From Comamonas sp. KCTC 72670 (GTDB lineage: Bacteria > Myxococcota > Myxococcia > Myxococcales > Myxococcaceae): a DNA stretch of 64,000 nucleotides. The DNA is taken from the NCBI GenBank assembly GCA_014656495.1, contig BNCN01000001.1, positions 310,001 through 374,000 of the forward strand. The letters are read 5' to 3'. The translations under genes were made by a program, and so were the position numbers. Position 1 is the stretch's first letter; the number at the start of each line of letters is the position of its first letter. The notes under the pieces were generated by a model, which worked only from the letters and a program-made list of their open reading frames with translations, did not search any database and was not told the DNA's origin. Shown here one piece after another: positions 17,277 to 25,832 of this stretch.

Positions 17277-17626
17277 GACTCCCCCTTCACCGACGCGGAG
17301 GTCCCCAGCCTCGCCGGGAACGAACGGGAGATGCTAACACACGCTGCGTACGGGGGCGTACCCACACGGCCATCGTTTCCACGCCCCGCGCCCGGCGCCT
17401 CCACGGTACCACTCCAGCGGGGTGGGCCGGCGCACTTGCCCCGGGGCGCGGGCGGCCGCGTCCCCTGGGAGCAAGGCCTTGACGGCTCAGCGCAAGGGCG
17501 CCCCGCGTGCCTCCTCGGCCGACAGGACGTGCCAGGTCCGCAGCGCGACCCGCGCCACCGTGAGGCTCACGAGCGGGCCCACTTGCTCCGCGATGGCCAG
17601 TCCCGGGGCGGCATCATCACCCCTCG
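17277..17626. other. Intergenic region between vgrG and the NAD-salvage pair
   Basis: The 350 bp upstream of vgrG should contain its promoter; I see no clear consensus. The right third (17487 to about 17612) reads as good codons on the minus strand and is listed separately as a possible gene remnant. Confidence 0.4.
17487..17612 (-). pseudogene. Possible C-terminal gene remnant
   Basis: On the minus strand a frame ending at 17487 reads about 40 residues (core AIAEQVGPLVSLTVARVALR) with nearly every codon ending in G or C, as in real genes here. No start codon or ribosome site is present just upstream, and the frame differs from that of the adjacent cysteine hydrolase, whose stop is at 17627. 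It may be the tail of a decayed gene, or of a longer hydrolase split by a frameshift. Low confidence. Confidence 0.3.
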
Positions 17627-18604
17627 CTACGGGCCGACGTCCACGCCATCCGTGGTCCGCACGACCCGCATGCCCGCGGCACGGAAGTCCTCGAGCGCCG
17701 CGCGCGCCAGCCGGGGGAAATCCAACGTGGCCGGCAACGGGTCCAACGGTGGGGCGGGGACGGGGCTCATCGCGTCCTCCAGGATGTAGACGCGCCCCAT
17801 CTTCGAGGGGTCCGTCCGCTCGATGTGACGTCGCAGGTCCAGCAGCGTGTTGAGCACGCAGTGCGAGCTGGCCTGCCCGAACACATAGACGCGGTCGAAG
17901 GACATCAGGTGCTCGAAGAGGCGCGTGTTGAACGCCCCCACCGTCTGCCCCTTCACCTCCGTCACCTCGGGCGACAGCACGGAGTAGTTCTCCGTGAGCG
18001 GGTGCTCGCCCTTGAGCTCGAAGTGCGTGGGCACGTCGCGGACCAGCGCGTGGAAGAGGCTCGCCTCGAACATGGACGGCACCAGCGCGTGGCTCAAGCC
18101 GCCGAGCATCGCGTGGAAGGGCCAGACGGTGAGCACGTACCGGCCGCTCGCCTCGAGCTGCTCGCAGTAGGCCAGGCTCTCCTCGTGGAAGCGCGTGGCC
18201 CGCCACCGGCCCGAACGCACGTCCCCCGCGGTGATGGCCGTCAGCGGCGGAGGCGGACGGCCCTGCGCGTCCCGCCACCAGGAGGGATGGAAGACGTGGA
18301 ACGCCCGATGAGTGTCCAGCGAGAAGACCAGCTCCGTCACGCGGTCCAGGTTCGCGTAGAGCCAACGCAACGTGCGCTGCGTGTCCTCCACCGCGCCGGG
18401 CACGAAGAGGCTGGCGCCCGGCGTGCAGAACGCCACCTGCACGTCGATGCCGAACGCGGCCACCCGCACCGCGTCCTCGCGCGCGGGGCGAATGCGGTGT
18501 TCGGTCGCGAAACGAAGGGCCTCCTCGGCCACCTCCGCGCCGCGCTCCAGGTGGAGCTGACCGACGCGGGCATCATCGTGGAAACGGGGGATGGGCAAGG
18601 GCAT
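17627..18604 (-). CDS. Nicotinamidase-related cysteine hydrolase (isochorismatase fold)
   Basis: The 325-residue protein has the isochorismatase-like fold. Asp54 in AFGIDVQVAF and Cys249 in GQASSHCVLNTL are the expected catalytic residues, and DTHRAFHVFHPSWW supplies His/Asp residues for metal binding. Nicotinamidases deaminate nicotinamide to nicotinate. The gene starts 11 bp after a nicotinate phosphoribosyltransferase gene on the same strand, so the two together would recycle nicotinamide to nicotinate mononucleotide for NAD synthesis. It is about 100 residues longer than E. coli PncA, so another amide substrate remains possible. Confidence 0.78.
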   Translation of the reverse strand: MPLPIPRFHDDARVGQLHLERGAEVAEEALRFATEHRIRPAREDAVRVAAFGIDVQVAFCTPGASLFVPGAVEDTQRTLRWLYANLDRVTELVFSLDTHRAFHVFHPSWWRDAQGRPPPPLTAITAGDVRSGRWRATRFHEESLAYCEQLEASGRYVLTVWPFHAMLGGLSHALVPSMFEASLFHALVRDVPTHFELKGEHPLTENYSVLSPEVTEVKGQTVGAFNTRLFEHLMSFDRVYVFGQASSHCVLNTLLDLRRHIERTDPSKMGRVYILEDAMSPVPAPPLDPLPATLDFPRLARAALEDFRAAGMRVVRTTDGVDVGP

Positions 18605-18615
18605 GTCGGCCTCGC

Positions 18616-20061
18616 TCAGCGCTGCTTCTGGGGAAAGTGTTGACGGTGCAGGTCGTCCACCAGCGCTTGGGTCGCGGGGGTGTAGGCCACCTTGGCTTCG
18701 GAGGCGGACTCCAGCGCGCCCACCAGCGAGGGCGCTTCCGGCGCGCTCTCCATCAAGGGGAAGTAGCCGTCCGGGACGGGCTCGCCCACCTGTCCGACGA
18801 GCCCGATGGGCCCCGAGCCGTGGCGGCGGCGGAAGAGGACGGGCTCACCCGGGATGCTCTTCTTGCCCTCGCCCAGTTCGTTGCCGAACTTCATCACCGG
18901 CGTGTTGCCCGTGCGTGACAGCTTGTAGATGGCGGCCACCCGGTCCCGCGTCAGCGGGCAGTCCGTGGTCCGCGCGACGATGTGCCCGCCGTACCCGTAG
19001 AACTGGGCGGACGGCTCCCAGCCCACCTGGCGCCGCAGCGCCTCGAACTCCCGCGTGGCCTCCGCGTCCAGGCCGTCCTCGAGGATGTTCACGGGGCGAA
19101 TCCCGATGTCCCGCGCCAGCGTCACCGCGTAGAGGTACTGGAGCTTCTTGTTGCCGGAGTCGAAGCGAATGGAGTCGTTGTTGCCGGGCTCCTCGCGGAT
19201 GAGCTGGAAGGCCGCGGGGATGCCGGAGGTGAGCGTGTCGAAGGTGTCCAGCAGGTAGCTGGAGCGTTGGGGCCGCCGCTCGCGCATGGCCCGGAAGGCC
19301 GCGTCGTCCGAGCCGTACCGCTGGATGTGCTCGTGGCCCATGGTGCCCACGGGAATCATCCCCAGCTTGGACGCGCCCTCCACGTTGCTGGTGCGCGTGA
19401 CACCCGCGTCCTTGCAGCTTCGCAGCGCCAGCGCGTGCTGCTCCAGACAGGTGGCCGCGCGCAGGCCCACCTCGAAGATGCGCGCCGGGTCCTCGACGAT
19501 GTCCACCAACTCCTTCACGGTGGCCGTCACGCGCTTCGCGTAGCCCTCCGAATCCACCGTGATGGGCACCGCCTTCACGCCCACCGCGTCGAGCGTCTCC
19601 AGGGCGATGGCCTTCTGCTCGTCGCAGGTGACGGTGGCGAGCGCGCGCGCCAGGGCGTCACGGTCCGACAGCGCCAACGTGGCGACCTGGATGCGGAAGT
19701 TGAGCTGGAGCAGCAAGGGCTCCATCCACGACACCAGGGCGGACGGGCCGCTGAGCGTGAGGATGGGCTCGCGGGGATAGAAGAGCGCGCCCTTGGGGAT
19801 GGCGCGGATGCTGAGTTTCTCACGGCGGAGGATGGCCGCCTTGAAGCCCACGCCCATCTCATAGTCGTACCGGCTGAGGTAGTCGTAGTCCTCGGGCTTG
19901 GGCTCGGGGATGAGCGACTGGACGAAGGCCGCCACGTCCAGCGGCATCACCTGCAGACCGCCCCGGCGGTGCGAGTAGTAGAACGTTTCCCGACGAAGCG
20001 GCCAGCCCGCCTCCGCCATGCTGAACTTGTAGCCATCCGTCGCGAGCAGCGAGGTCGCCAT
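18616..20061 (-). CDS. pncB: Nicotinate phosphoribosyltransferase
   Basis: The 481-residue protein starts LLATDGYKFSMAEAGW, matching the conserved TDxYKxxM element of the family, followed by FYYSHRRGG. Further family blocks are TSNVEGASKLGMIPVGTMGHEH, DTFDTLTSGI and RFDSGN, around the phosphoribosyl-pyrophosphate and nicotinate site. It converts nicotinate and PRPP to nicotinate mononucleotide (Preiss-Handler salvage). The nicotinamidase-like gene follows by 11 bp in the same operon. The divergent TonB-like gene starts 112 bp away, so promoters for both lie in 20062-20173. Confidence 0.9.
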   Translation of the reverse strand: MATSLLATDGYKFSMAEAGWPLRRETFYYSHRRGGLQVMPLDVAAFVQSLIPEPKPEDYDYLSRYDYEMGVGFKAAILRREKLSIRAIPKGALFYPREPILTLSGPSALVSWMEPLLLQLNFRIQVATLALSDRDALARALATVTCDEQKAIALETLDAVGVKAVPITVDSEGYAKRVTATVKELVDIVEDPARIFEVGLRAATCLEQHALALRSCKDAGVTRTSNVEGASKLGMIPVGTMGHEHIQRYGSDDAAFRAMRERRPQRSSYLLDTFDTLTSGIPAAFQLIREEPGNNDSIRFDSGNKKLQYLYAVTLARDIGIRPVNILEDGLDAEATREFEALRRQVGWEPSAQFYGYGGHIVARTTDCPLTRDRVAAIYKLSRTGNTPVMKFGNELGEGKKSIPGEPVLFRRRHGSGPIGLVGQVGEPVPDGYFPLMESAPEAPSLVGALESASEAKVAYTPATQALVDDLHRQHFPQKQR

Positions 20062-20173
20062 CCTTGGGTCCTTCCTCCGATGCCGCGAAGAGTAAACGCG
20101 TCAGGGTTGCGTTTCCTATCCTCCCCCTCGGATTCCCCGGGCGTGACGTGAAAGCGAGGTTAAATGGAGGGGC

Positions 20174-21577
20174 ATGGCTTCCACGCCCACCCAACGCCTG
20201 CTGACCGCGCTCGTCGCCAGTCTGGGCGTCCATGGGCTCCTGTGGCTGGCACTGGAGGGAGGGGAACGTGTCCCGCCCCCGCCCCCGCCCGCTCCGGTGG
20301 CCGCGCTCGAATGGGTCGATGTGGAGGTCGTGACTCCGCCAGTGGCCCAGGCGGCGCCCGAGCCTGATTCACGGACGCGGGACACCGCGCCGATGCCCAG
20401 GGAGGCTTCGCCAGGGCCCGCGACGCGAGCCCCCGAACCCGAGGAGGTTCCGTCCAAGCCCGATGCGCTCGCACGCGACACCACGCAGCAGCAGATACCA
20501 CCCGACTCCGAGCAGCGCGCGCGCGACACCGCATCTCGACCACCGCAGACGCCTTCGGTGCCACTCGCGCGCGACACCGCATCTCGACCACCGCAGACGC
20601 CTTCGGTGCCACTCGCGCGCGACACCGCAGCGCAACCGACGCAGCCGCGGCCCGAGCCGCTCGCCAGCGGCACCACGCCCCAGCAAGCGCCGTCCGCCCG
20701 TGACAGCGCGCCCACGCTGGCGCCCCCCGCCGCAGTGGATGTCCCGCGCGCGGAGCCACGGCCCTCCGACATCCCCGTCGCAGGCTCACGGCTGTTGCTC
20801 GCGGCCCGGCAGCTCACGCCCTTGTCGACCACCGGCGGCGGCCCCGTGGCGGAGCTCGACGCGGGCGTCCCGGATGGCCGCGCCTCACCTTCCGCCCAGG
20901 CATTGGTCGAGGACATCGTGTCGGAGAGCGTCGGCCGGGGCCGGGTGGACCGGGGCCTCGTGCATCCGTATTACGGCCAGCTCGGCAAGGCGCTGATGAA
21001 GGCGTGGGACGCCGACCGCTCCGTGAAGGAGCACGGCCTGCAGGGCTACTTCGACATGGGCATGGAGCGCGGCCGGGCCTACTCGCGCGTCTGGATGGAG
21101 CGCGCCGCGGACTACGGCGCCTCGGGCTCGTTCGCAGCGAAGAATGGCCCGGGAGAGGACCGGCGCAGGCCCATCAGCACCGCCGGGGACCCCACGCTCA
21201 ACGCCCGCCGCGAGCTGCGACAGCAGATGCGGCAGGAGTTCCGCACCACGCGCCGGGCCCTCATCCGCGTCGTCCAGGACGCGCAGGGGCAGCTCCTCGA
21301 CGTGCAGCTCCTGGAGCCCAGTCACCAGCCCGAGGTCGACAAGGAGGCCATCAAGGACGTGCGCGCCGCGGCGGAGAAGCTGCCACCACCACCGGCCGAG
21401 GCCGTGGGCAGCAGGGTCCGCATCAGCAGCGTCTGGGAGTTCGAGCTGATCATCTCCATCAGCCCGCCCATCCCCACCTTCAGCTTCGAGTTCGACGAAG
21501 CGCTCGGCTTCATCGACACCCGACTCCCGCTGGACCGCCGCATCTACAAGCGCGTGCGGCTGGTCGAGGTCCGCTGA
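20174..21577 (+). CDS. TonB-family energy-transducing protein with Pro-rich linker
   Basis: The 467-residue protein has GGAGGGG just before the ATG, one N-terminal membrane helix (about residues 9-27) and a run of prolines (VPPPPPPAPVA). A long Pro/Thr/Ala linker follows (about residues 50-220), and then a C-terminal TonB-like domain (ALIRVVQDAQGQLLDVQLLEPS to SVWEFEL). TonB proteins connect the inner-membrane proton-motive force to outer-membrane receptors across the periplasm. No exbB or exbD gene is adjacent. The linker contains a perfect 48-bp tandem duplication, listed separately. An insert of about 100 residues (PYYGQLGKALMKAWDADRSV onward) lies between linker and TonB domain. Confidence 0.75.
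   Translation: MASTPTQRLLTALVASLGVHGLLWLALEGGERVPPPPPPAPVAALEWVDVEVVTPPVAQAAPEPDSRTRDTAPMPREASPGPATRAPEPEEVPSKPDALARDTTQQQIPPDSEQRARDTASRPPQTPSVPLARDTASRPPQTPSVPLARDTAAQPTQPRPEPLASGTTPQQAPSARDSAPTLAPPAAVDVPRAEPRPSDIPVAGSRLLLAARQLTPLSTTGGGPVAELDAGVPDGRASPSAQALVEDIVSESVGRGRVDRGLVHPYYGQLGKALMKAWDADRSVKEHGLQGYFDMGMERGRAYSRVWMERAADYGASGSFAAKNGPGEDRRRPISTAGDPTLNARRELRQQMRQEFRTTRRALIRVVQDAQGQLLDVQLLEPSHQPEVDKEAIKDVRAAAEKLPPPPAEAVGSRVRISSVWEFELIISISPPIPTFSFEFDEALGFIDTRLPLDRRIYKRVRLVEVR
20521..20616 (+). repeat. Perfect 48-bp tandem duplication in the TonB-like linker
   Basis: Bases 20521-20568 and 20569-20616 are identical, and the first 12 bases recur again from 20617. In frame they encode two copies of a 16-residue unit (RDTASRPPQTPSVPLA). 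Degenerate relatives (RDTAPMP, RDTTQQQ, RDSAPTL) flank the pair, so the linker has grown by repeated duplication. Because the unit length is a multiple of three, copy-number change alters linker reach without breaking the frame. Confidence 0.95.
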
Positions 21578-21583
21578 GTCCGC

Positions 21584-22321
21584 TCAGGACGCGCGGGACT
21601 TGCGCGCCGCCTTCGTCTTGGCCTTCGCCGGCTTGGCGATCTTCGCCTCCACCGCCGCGCCGCGCGTGCGCCCAGAGCGCGCCGTCGTGCTGACCTGCGG
21701 CCCGTAGATGCGCTGGTAGTCCTTCATGCTGCGCTTGATGACCTCGAGCGCCTCCGGCTGGTCGTAGACCTCGGCGATTTCGACGCTGCGCTTCCCCTCG
21801 CCCGGAATCTGCTTGTACGTGAGGAAGTAGTGCTTCAACCGGTCGAGCAGCGCGCGCGGCAGCTGCGCGATGTGCTGCAGCTCGCCGTACACCAGGTCGG
21901 ACTCCAGCACGGCGATGATCTTGTCGTCGGCCTCGTCGCCATCGACCATCCGGAAGCCGCCGATGGGAATCGCGCGCACCAGCAGGTTGCCGTTGGAGAT
22001 GACCTTCTCGGTCAGCACGCAGATATCGATCGCGTCGCCGTCGCCCTTGATGTCCTTCAGCCCCGTGCGCTCCGCGCAGCGCTTCGCCACCAGCTCGTCG
22101 CAGTACGTCTGGGGAATGAAGCCGTAGAGCGTGGGGCACTGGCTGCTGAAGCGCTGCGGGCGGTCCAGCTTGAGGATGCCGGACTCCTTGTCCAGCTCGT
22201 ACTTCACCGCGTCCGTGGGGACGATTTCGATGTACGCGGTGACGATTTCGGGGGCGTCCTCACCCGGGGTGATGCCGTGCCACGGGTGGGCCTGGGACGT
22301 CGTCTGAATGGGCTTCTTCAT
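21584..22321 (-). CDS. ppa: Inorganic pyrophosphatase, family I, with basic C-terminal tail
   Basis: The ATG at 22321 (GGGAG about 8 nt upstream) overlaps the plsC stop by 4 bp (ATGA). The 245-residue protein shows family I features: the KYELDKESG segment, FIPQTYC, and the metal-binding cluster GDGDAIDICVL. The usual DxDPxD signature reads DGDAID here, with Ala for Pro. The enzyme hydrolyses pyrophosphate from biosynthesis. The last 30 residues are an Ala/Lys/Arg-rich tail (AKIAKPAKAKTKAARKSRAS) absent from typical enzymes and similar to histone H1-like tails. Confidence 0.88.
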   Translation of the reverse strand: MKKPIQTTSQAHPWHGITPGEDAPEIVTAYIEIVPTDAVKYELDKESGILKLDRPQRFSSQCPTLYGFIPQTYCDELVAKRCAERTGLKDIKGDGDAIDICVLTEKVISNGNLLVRAIPIGGFRMVDGDEADDKIIAVLESDLVYGELQHIAQLPRALLDRLKHYFLTYKQIPGEGKRSVEIAEVYDQPEALEVIKRSMKDYQRIYGPQVSTTARSGRTRGAAVEAKIAKPAKAKTKAARKSRAS

Positions 22322-23055
22322 GGAGTGTCTCCCGAGCGCCTGCACGCCTCGGCATAGAGTTCAGCGACCGCGTCTTCCAGCTGGCGCGTGAGCGCGTCGC
22401 GGTCCTGCATCGTCAGTCCCTGGGTGGGGATGGGCTTGCCCACCACCAGCGCCACCCGCTGCCCCCACCGCACCGCCCTGCCACCCTTGGGGAGGATGAG
22501 CCGCGTCCCCGACACGGCCAGGGGCACCACCGGCACGCCCGCTTGAATGGCGAGCGTCGCGGCCCCCTTCTTGAACGGCCGCAGCCGCCCGTCCGTGCTG
22601 CGCGTGCCTTCCGCGAAGAAGAGCACGCTCACCCGCTCCCGCAGCGCCGTGACGGCCTCGGACAGACGGGCCCGGTCTCCACCGCCGCCCGTGCGCTCCA
22701 CCGGGATGTTGCCCGCGCGCCGGAGCGCCGGACCGAAGACGGGGATGCGGAACAGCTCCGCCTTCGCCACGTAGCGCGTGTGCTTGCGGATGTGGGCGAA
22801 GTTCACCAGCGCGTCGTAGTGCGACTGGTGGTTGCTCACGAAGACGACGTTCGTGTCCTCGGGCACGTTCTCCAGCCCCACCACTTCGTGGCGCACACCC
22901 GCCGACCCCAGCACCGAACGGCCCCACAACATCAGCAGGCCGTCCGCGTCCTTGGCGTCTCGCAGCGACAGCGCGGACACCAGGGGCGACATCACACCGG
23001 TGATGCCCACCGCGGCCGTTCCAGCAAATGCCGTCTGCAGGAGTTTGCGAATCAA
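22318..23055 (-). CDS. plsC: 1-acyl-sn-glycerol-3-phosphate acyltransferase
   Basis: The start is TTG at 23055 and overlaps the epmA stop (TTGA). The 245-residue protein has the HX4D catalytic motif H76/D81 in SNHQSHYD, the substrate-binding FAEGTRS block (E149), and the later PVVPLAVSGT block. It transfers an acyl group to lysophosphatidic acid to give phosphatidic acid in membrane lipid synthesis. An N-terminal hydrophobic stretch fits membrane association. It is translationally coupled on both sides (epmA-plsC-ppa). Confidence 0.9.
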   Translation of the reverse strand: MIRKLLQTAFAGTAAVGITGVMSPLVSALSLRDAKDADGLLMLWGRSVLGSAGVRHEVVGLENVPEDTNVVFVSNHQSHYDALVNFAHIRKHTRYVAKAELFRIPVFGPALRRAGNIPVERTGGGGDRARLSEAVTALRERVSVLFFAEGTRSTDGRLRPFKKGAATLAIQAGVPVVPLAVSGTRLILPKGGRAVRWGQRVALVVGKPIPTQGLTMQDRDALTRQLEDAVAELYAEACRRSGDTP

Positions 23056-24056
23056 ACGAACTCGTGGGCGGGGAACAGGAGCACGTCCGAGATGCGCTGG
23101 ACCCCGAGCAGCAGCATCAGGATTCTGTCGAGCCCCACGGCGATTCCCGCCGAGGGTGGCATCCGCCCTACCGCGTCAAGGAACCGCTCGTCCAGTGGGT
23201 ACACGGACCGGCCCAGCTGGCGCCTGAGCGCTTGTTCTTCCATCAATCGGGTCCGCTGCTCCACCGGGTCCGTCAGCTCGGAGAAGCCGTTCGCCAGCTC
23301 CAACCCCTTGGCGTACAGCTCCACCCGCTCCGCCACCGCGGAGTCCCCCGGCTTCAGCCGTGACAGGGCCGCCATGGACGCAGGGTACTCCATCAGGAAG
23401 GTGGGCCGCTCGTGGCCCAACCCCGTCTCCACCTTCTGGAGGAAGAGGTGGAAGAAGACGTCGTCGAAGCTCTGCGCGTCCCCGGTGCGCACGCCGGCCG
23501 CCTCCGCCGCCCGCTTCAGTGATGGACCGTCCGCATGTTGACGGATGTCCACGCCGGTGGCCCGCAGCACCGCGTCACGCACCGTCAGGCGCTCGTAGGG
23601 TGTGCGGGTAAAGAAGGCGGGGTCGGCCCCGGGCTCCCCTTCGGTGGCGCTGCGGCCCGCCTCGGCCAGCGCGCCCTCCAGGTCCTCCATGATGGCGTGG
23701 TAGTCCGCCTGGGGCCGGTAGAACTCCAGCATCGTGAATTCCGGATTGTGCGTCGGTGAAACCTCGCCGTTCCGGAACACCTTGCACAGCTGGAACAACG
23801 GCCCGGCACCGTCCGCGAGCAGCCGCTTCATGGCGTACTCGGGGCTGGTGTGCAGGTAGAGCGTCCGCGCGGAGCCCACATCCGTCTCGGGGATGAAGCC
23901 GGCCTCGAACACGTTGATGTGCGGCTCCATTCCCGGGGTGGGGATGAGCAGGGGCGTCTCCACCTCCAGGTAACCGTGGGCGGCGAAGAAACGTCGCAGG
24001 GCGGAGTAGAGGGCCTGACGCCCCCGGGCGGCCCGCCATTGAGAAAGATTGGGCAT
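23052..24056 (-). CDS. epmA: EF-P lysyl-lysine ligase (EpmA/GenX/PoxA)
   Basis: This 334-residue class II lysyl-tRNA synthetase paralogue lacks the anticodon-binding domain. Motif 1 lies around GYLEVETPLLIPTPGMEPH, motif 2 is FRNGEVSPTHNPEFTMLEFY, and motif 3 is GIAVGLDRILMLLLG. EpmA attaches beta-lysine to a conserved lysine of elongation factor P so that ribosomes do not stall at polyproline. That would suit a proteome as proline-rich as this one. It is the first gene of the epmA-plsC-ppa operon, and the divergent peptidase gene starts 30 bp away. Confidence 0.9.
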   Translation of the reverse strand: MPNLSQWRAARGRQALYSALRRFFAAHGYLEVETPLLIPTPGMEPHINVFEAGFIPETDVGSARTLYLHTSPEYAMKRLLADGAGPLFQLCKVFRNGEVSPTHNPEFTMLEFYRPQADYHAIMEDLEGALAEAGRSATEGEPGADPAFFTRTPYERLTVRDAVLRATGVDIRQHADGPSLKRAAEAAGVRTGDAQSFDDVFFHLFLQKVETGLGHERPTFLMEYPASMAALSRLKPGDSAVAERVELYAKGLELANGFSELTDPVEQRTRLMEEQALRRQLGRSVYPLDERFLDAVGRMPPSAGIAVGLDRILMLLLGVQRISDVLLFPAHEFV

Positions 24057-24086
24057 GGGCACCGCGCAAGTAACATGGGGAGCCAC

Positions 24087-25832
24087 ATGCACCCAAGGAT
24101 TCCCCTGCTGCTGGCGGCCTTCGCCTGCTGCCTCACCGCCTGTCCCAAGGGCCCGCCCAACGATGGACGGCAGTCCCTCACCGAAAAGCAGCAGCTCAAA
24201 GCGGACGTCGGCGCCATGGCCACGAAGGCCGAGGCCCTGCTGGAGAACCAGAGCCGCCTGGTGTGGGACTTCTGGACGGAGGGCAAGCACGTGGACGTCG
24301 CCGGGACGTACACCGGCCACGAGGCGCTCTTCACCGTGGAGAGCATCCGCCGCATCGACCGGCTGCGGCAGCTCACCGACGACGCCCGCGAGGTGCGCGC
24401 CCTCACCGCGCTGCACTCGCACTTCGCCGGGGAGTACCTCTCCCACGCGCTGGCGGAGTTCAACGACGCCGCGGCGAACCTGGAGGCGTCCCTCACCTTC
24501 ACGGTGGACGGCAAGGAGCTGCGCTACCGCGACCTGGAGCGGCTGCTCGCCAACGAGCGCACGGCGGCGCGGCGGCGCGCCATGTACGCCGCGGCCACGC
24601 CCGCCATCGAGCGGCTCAACCAGACGCTGCGCCGGCGCGAGGAGCGCGCGGAGGAGCTGGTGCGCGAGCTCGGCTTCGACTCCTACGAGGCCTTCGGCAG
24701 CGAGCTGCGCCAGGCGGACCTGGGCCGCCTGAGCGTGCTGGCGGAGGAGATCCTCCAGGCCACGCAGGCCCCCTACCGCGTGGTGATGGAGCGCCTGAGC
24801 CAGCGCGAGCTGGGCATGCCCTTCAAGGACATCACCCGCGCGGACATCCCGCGCCTGTTCCGCGCGCGCGAGGTGGAGGACGCCTTCCCCAAGGGAGAGT
24901 CCCTGCTCAAGGCCCACGGGACGCTGGCGGGCATGAACCTGGACCTGTCCGAGCTGCCCAACGTCACCATCGACGCCCGCGAGGTGAAGGGGAAGAGCTC
25001 ACGCCCCCTGGCGCTGGCGGTGAAGGTGCCCTCCGACGTGCGCATCTCCTTCAAGCCGGGGACGGGCGTGCTGCACCAGGCGCGCGTGCTCCACGAGTTC
25101 GGCCACGCGCTGCACGCGGCCTTCACGAAGGAGCCGCGCTTCGAGCTGGCGCGGCTGGGCAACCCCACCGTGGGCGAGGCCTACTCCGCCCTCTTCGAGG
25201 ACCTGCTGGAGGACCCGGTGTGGCTGGAGGAGCACGCGGGCGTCAGCGGCGAGCAGCGCGCGCAGTACCTGGCCGCCTCCAGCGCGCACAAGCTGTACCT
25301 CATCCGCCGCGCCGCGGGCCGCCTGCTCTACCAGTTGGAGCTGCACCGCCGCGTGGAGGCGGACCCCAAGGCGCTGTACCGCGAAATCATGTCGCGCTCC
25401 GACGACATCCCGCTCAAGGACGTGGACGTGGAGCGCTACCTCGTGGACCAGGAGGACTTCTTCCAGTCCGCGGACAGCTTCCGCGCGTGGTTCCTGGCGG
25501 GCCAGCTCCAGGCGCAGCTCAAGGCGCGCTTCGGACCGGCCTGGTGGCGCGCGCCCCAGTCGGGCGCCTTCCTCAAGGACCTGTGGGCGAAGGGCAACGC
25601 CCTGTCCGCCCGAGAGGTGGCCCAGGCCATTGGCGAGAAGGGCATCGAGCCCGACGTGCTGCTGCTGCGGCTGGGCACCACGCTGCAGGTGCCCATGAAG
25701 CTCAACCTGCAGGGCGTGGAGGACGCCATCCTCCCCGCCGCGCCGGGGCTGGAGGACTTCACCCAGCCCCCGCCGGCGCCGGGGCTGGAGGAGTTCAGCG
25801 CGCCTCCCGCCCCGCCGGCCCCCAAGCCCTAG
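24087..25832 (+). CDS. M3-like zinc metallopeptidase lipoprotein
   Basis: I chose the ATG at 24087 because GGGGAG lies 5 nt upstream and it starts directly on a lipoprotein signal (LLLAAFACCLTAC). The protein has 581 residues. A mostly helical N-terminal half contains many Arg/Glu-rich helices (RRRAMYAAATPAIERLNQTLRRREER). The zinc site follows: HEFGH at residues 336-340 with a glutamate-bearing helix (GEAYSALFEDLLE) about 25 residues later, as in M3/oligopeptidase F-like enzymes. It is probably an outer-membrane or periplasmic peptidase. The C-terminus is Pro-rich with a repeated PGLEDF/PGLEEF motif. The stop overlaps that of the convergent CotH-like gene. Confidence 0.8.
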   Translation: MHPRIPLLLAAFACCLTACPKGPPNDGRQSLTEKQQLKADVGAMATKAEALLENQSRLVWDFWTEGKHVDVAGTYTGHEALFTVESIRRIDRLRQLTDDAREVRALTALHSHFAGEYLSHALAEFNDAAANLEASLTFTVDGKELRYRDLERLLANERTAARRRAMYAAATPAIERLNQTLRRREERAEELVRELGFDSYEAFGSELRQADLGRLSVLAEEILQATQAPYRVVMERLSQRELGMPFKDITRADIPRLFRAREVEDAFPKGESLLKAHGTLAGMNLDLSELPNVTIDAREVKGKSSRPLALAVKVPSDVRISFKPGTGVLHQARVLHEFGHALHAAFTKEPRFELARLGNPTVGEAYSALFEDLLEDPVWLEEHAGVSGEQRAQYLAASSAHKLYLIRRAAGRLLYQLELHRRVEADPKALYREIMSRSDDIPLKDVDVERYLVDQEDFFQSADSFRAWFLAGQLQAQLKARFGPAWWRAPQSGAFLKDLWAKGNALSAREVAQAIGEKGIEPDVLLLRLGTTLQVPMKLNLQGVEDAILPAAPGLEDFTQPPPAPGLEEFSAPPAPPAPKP

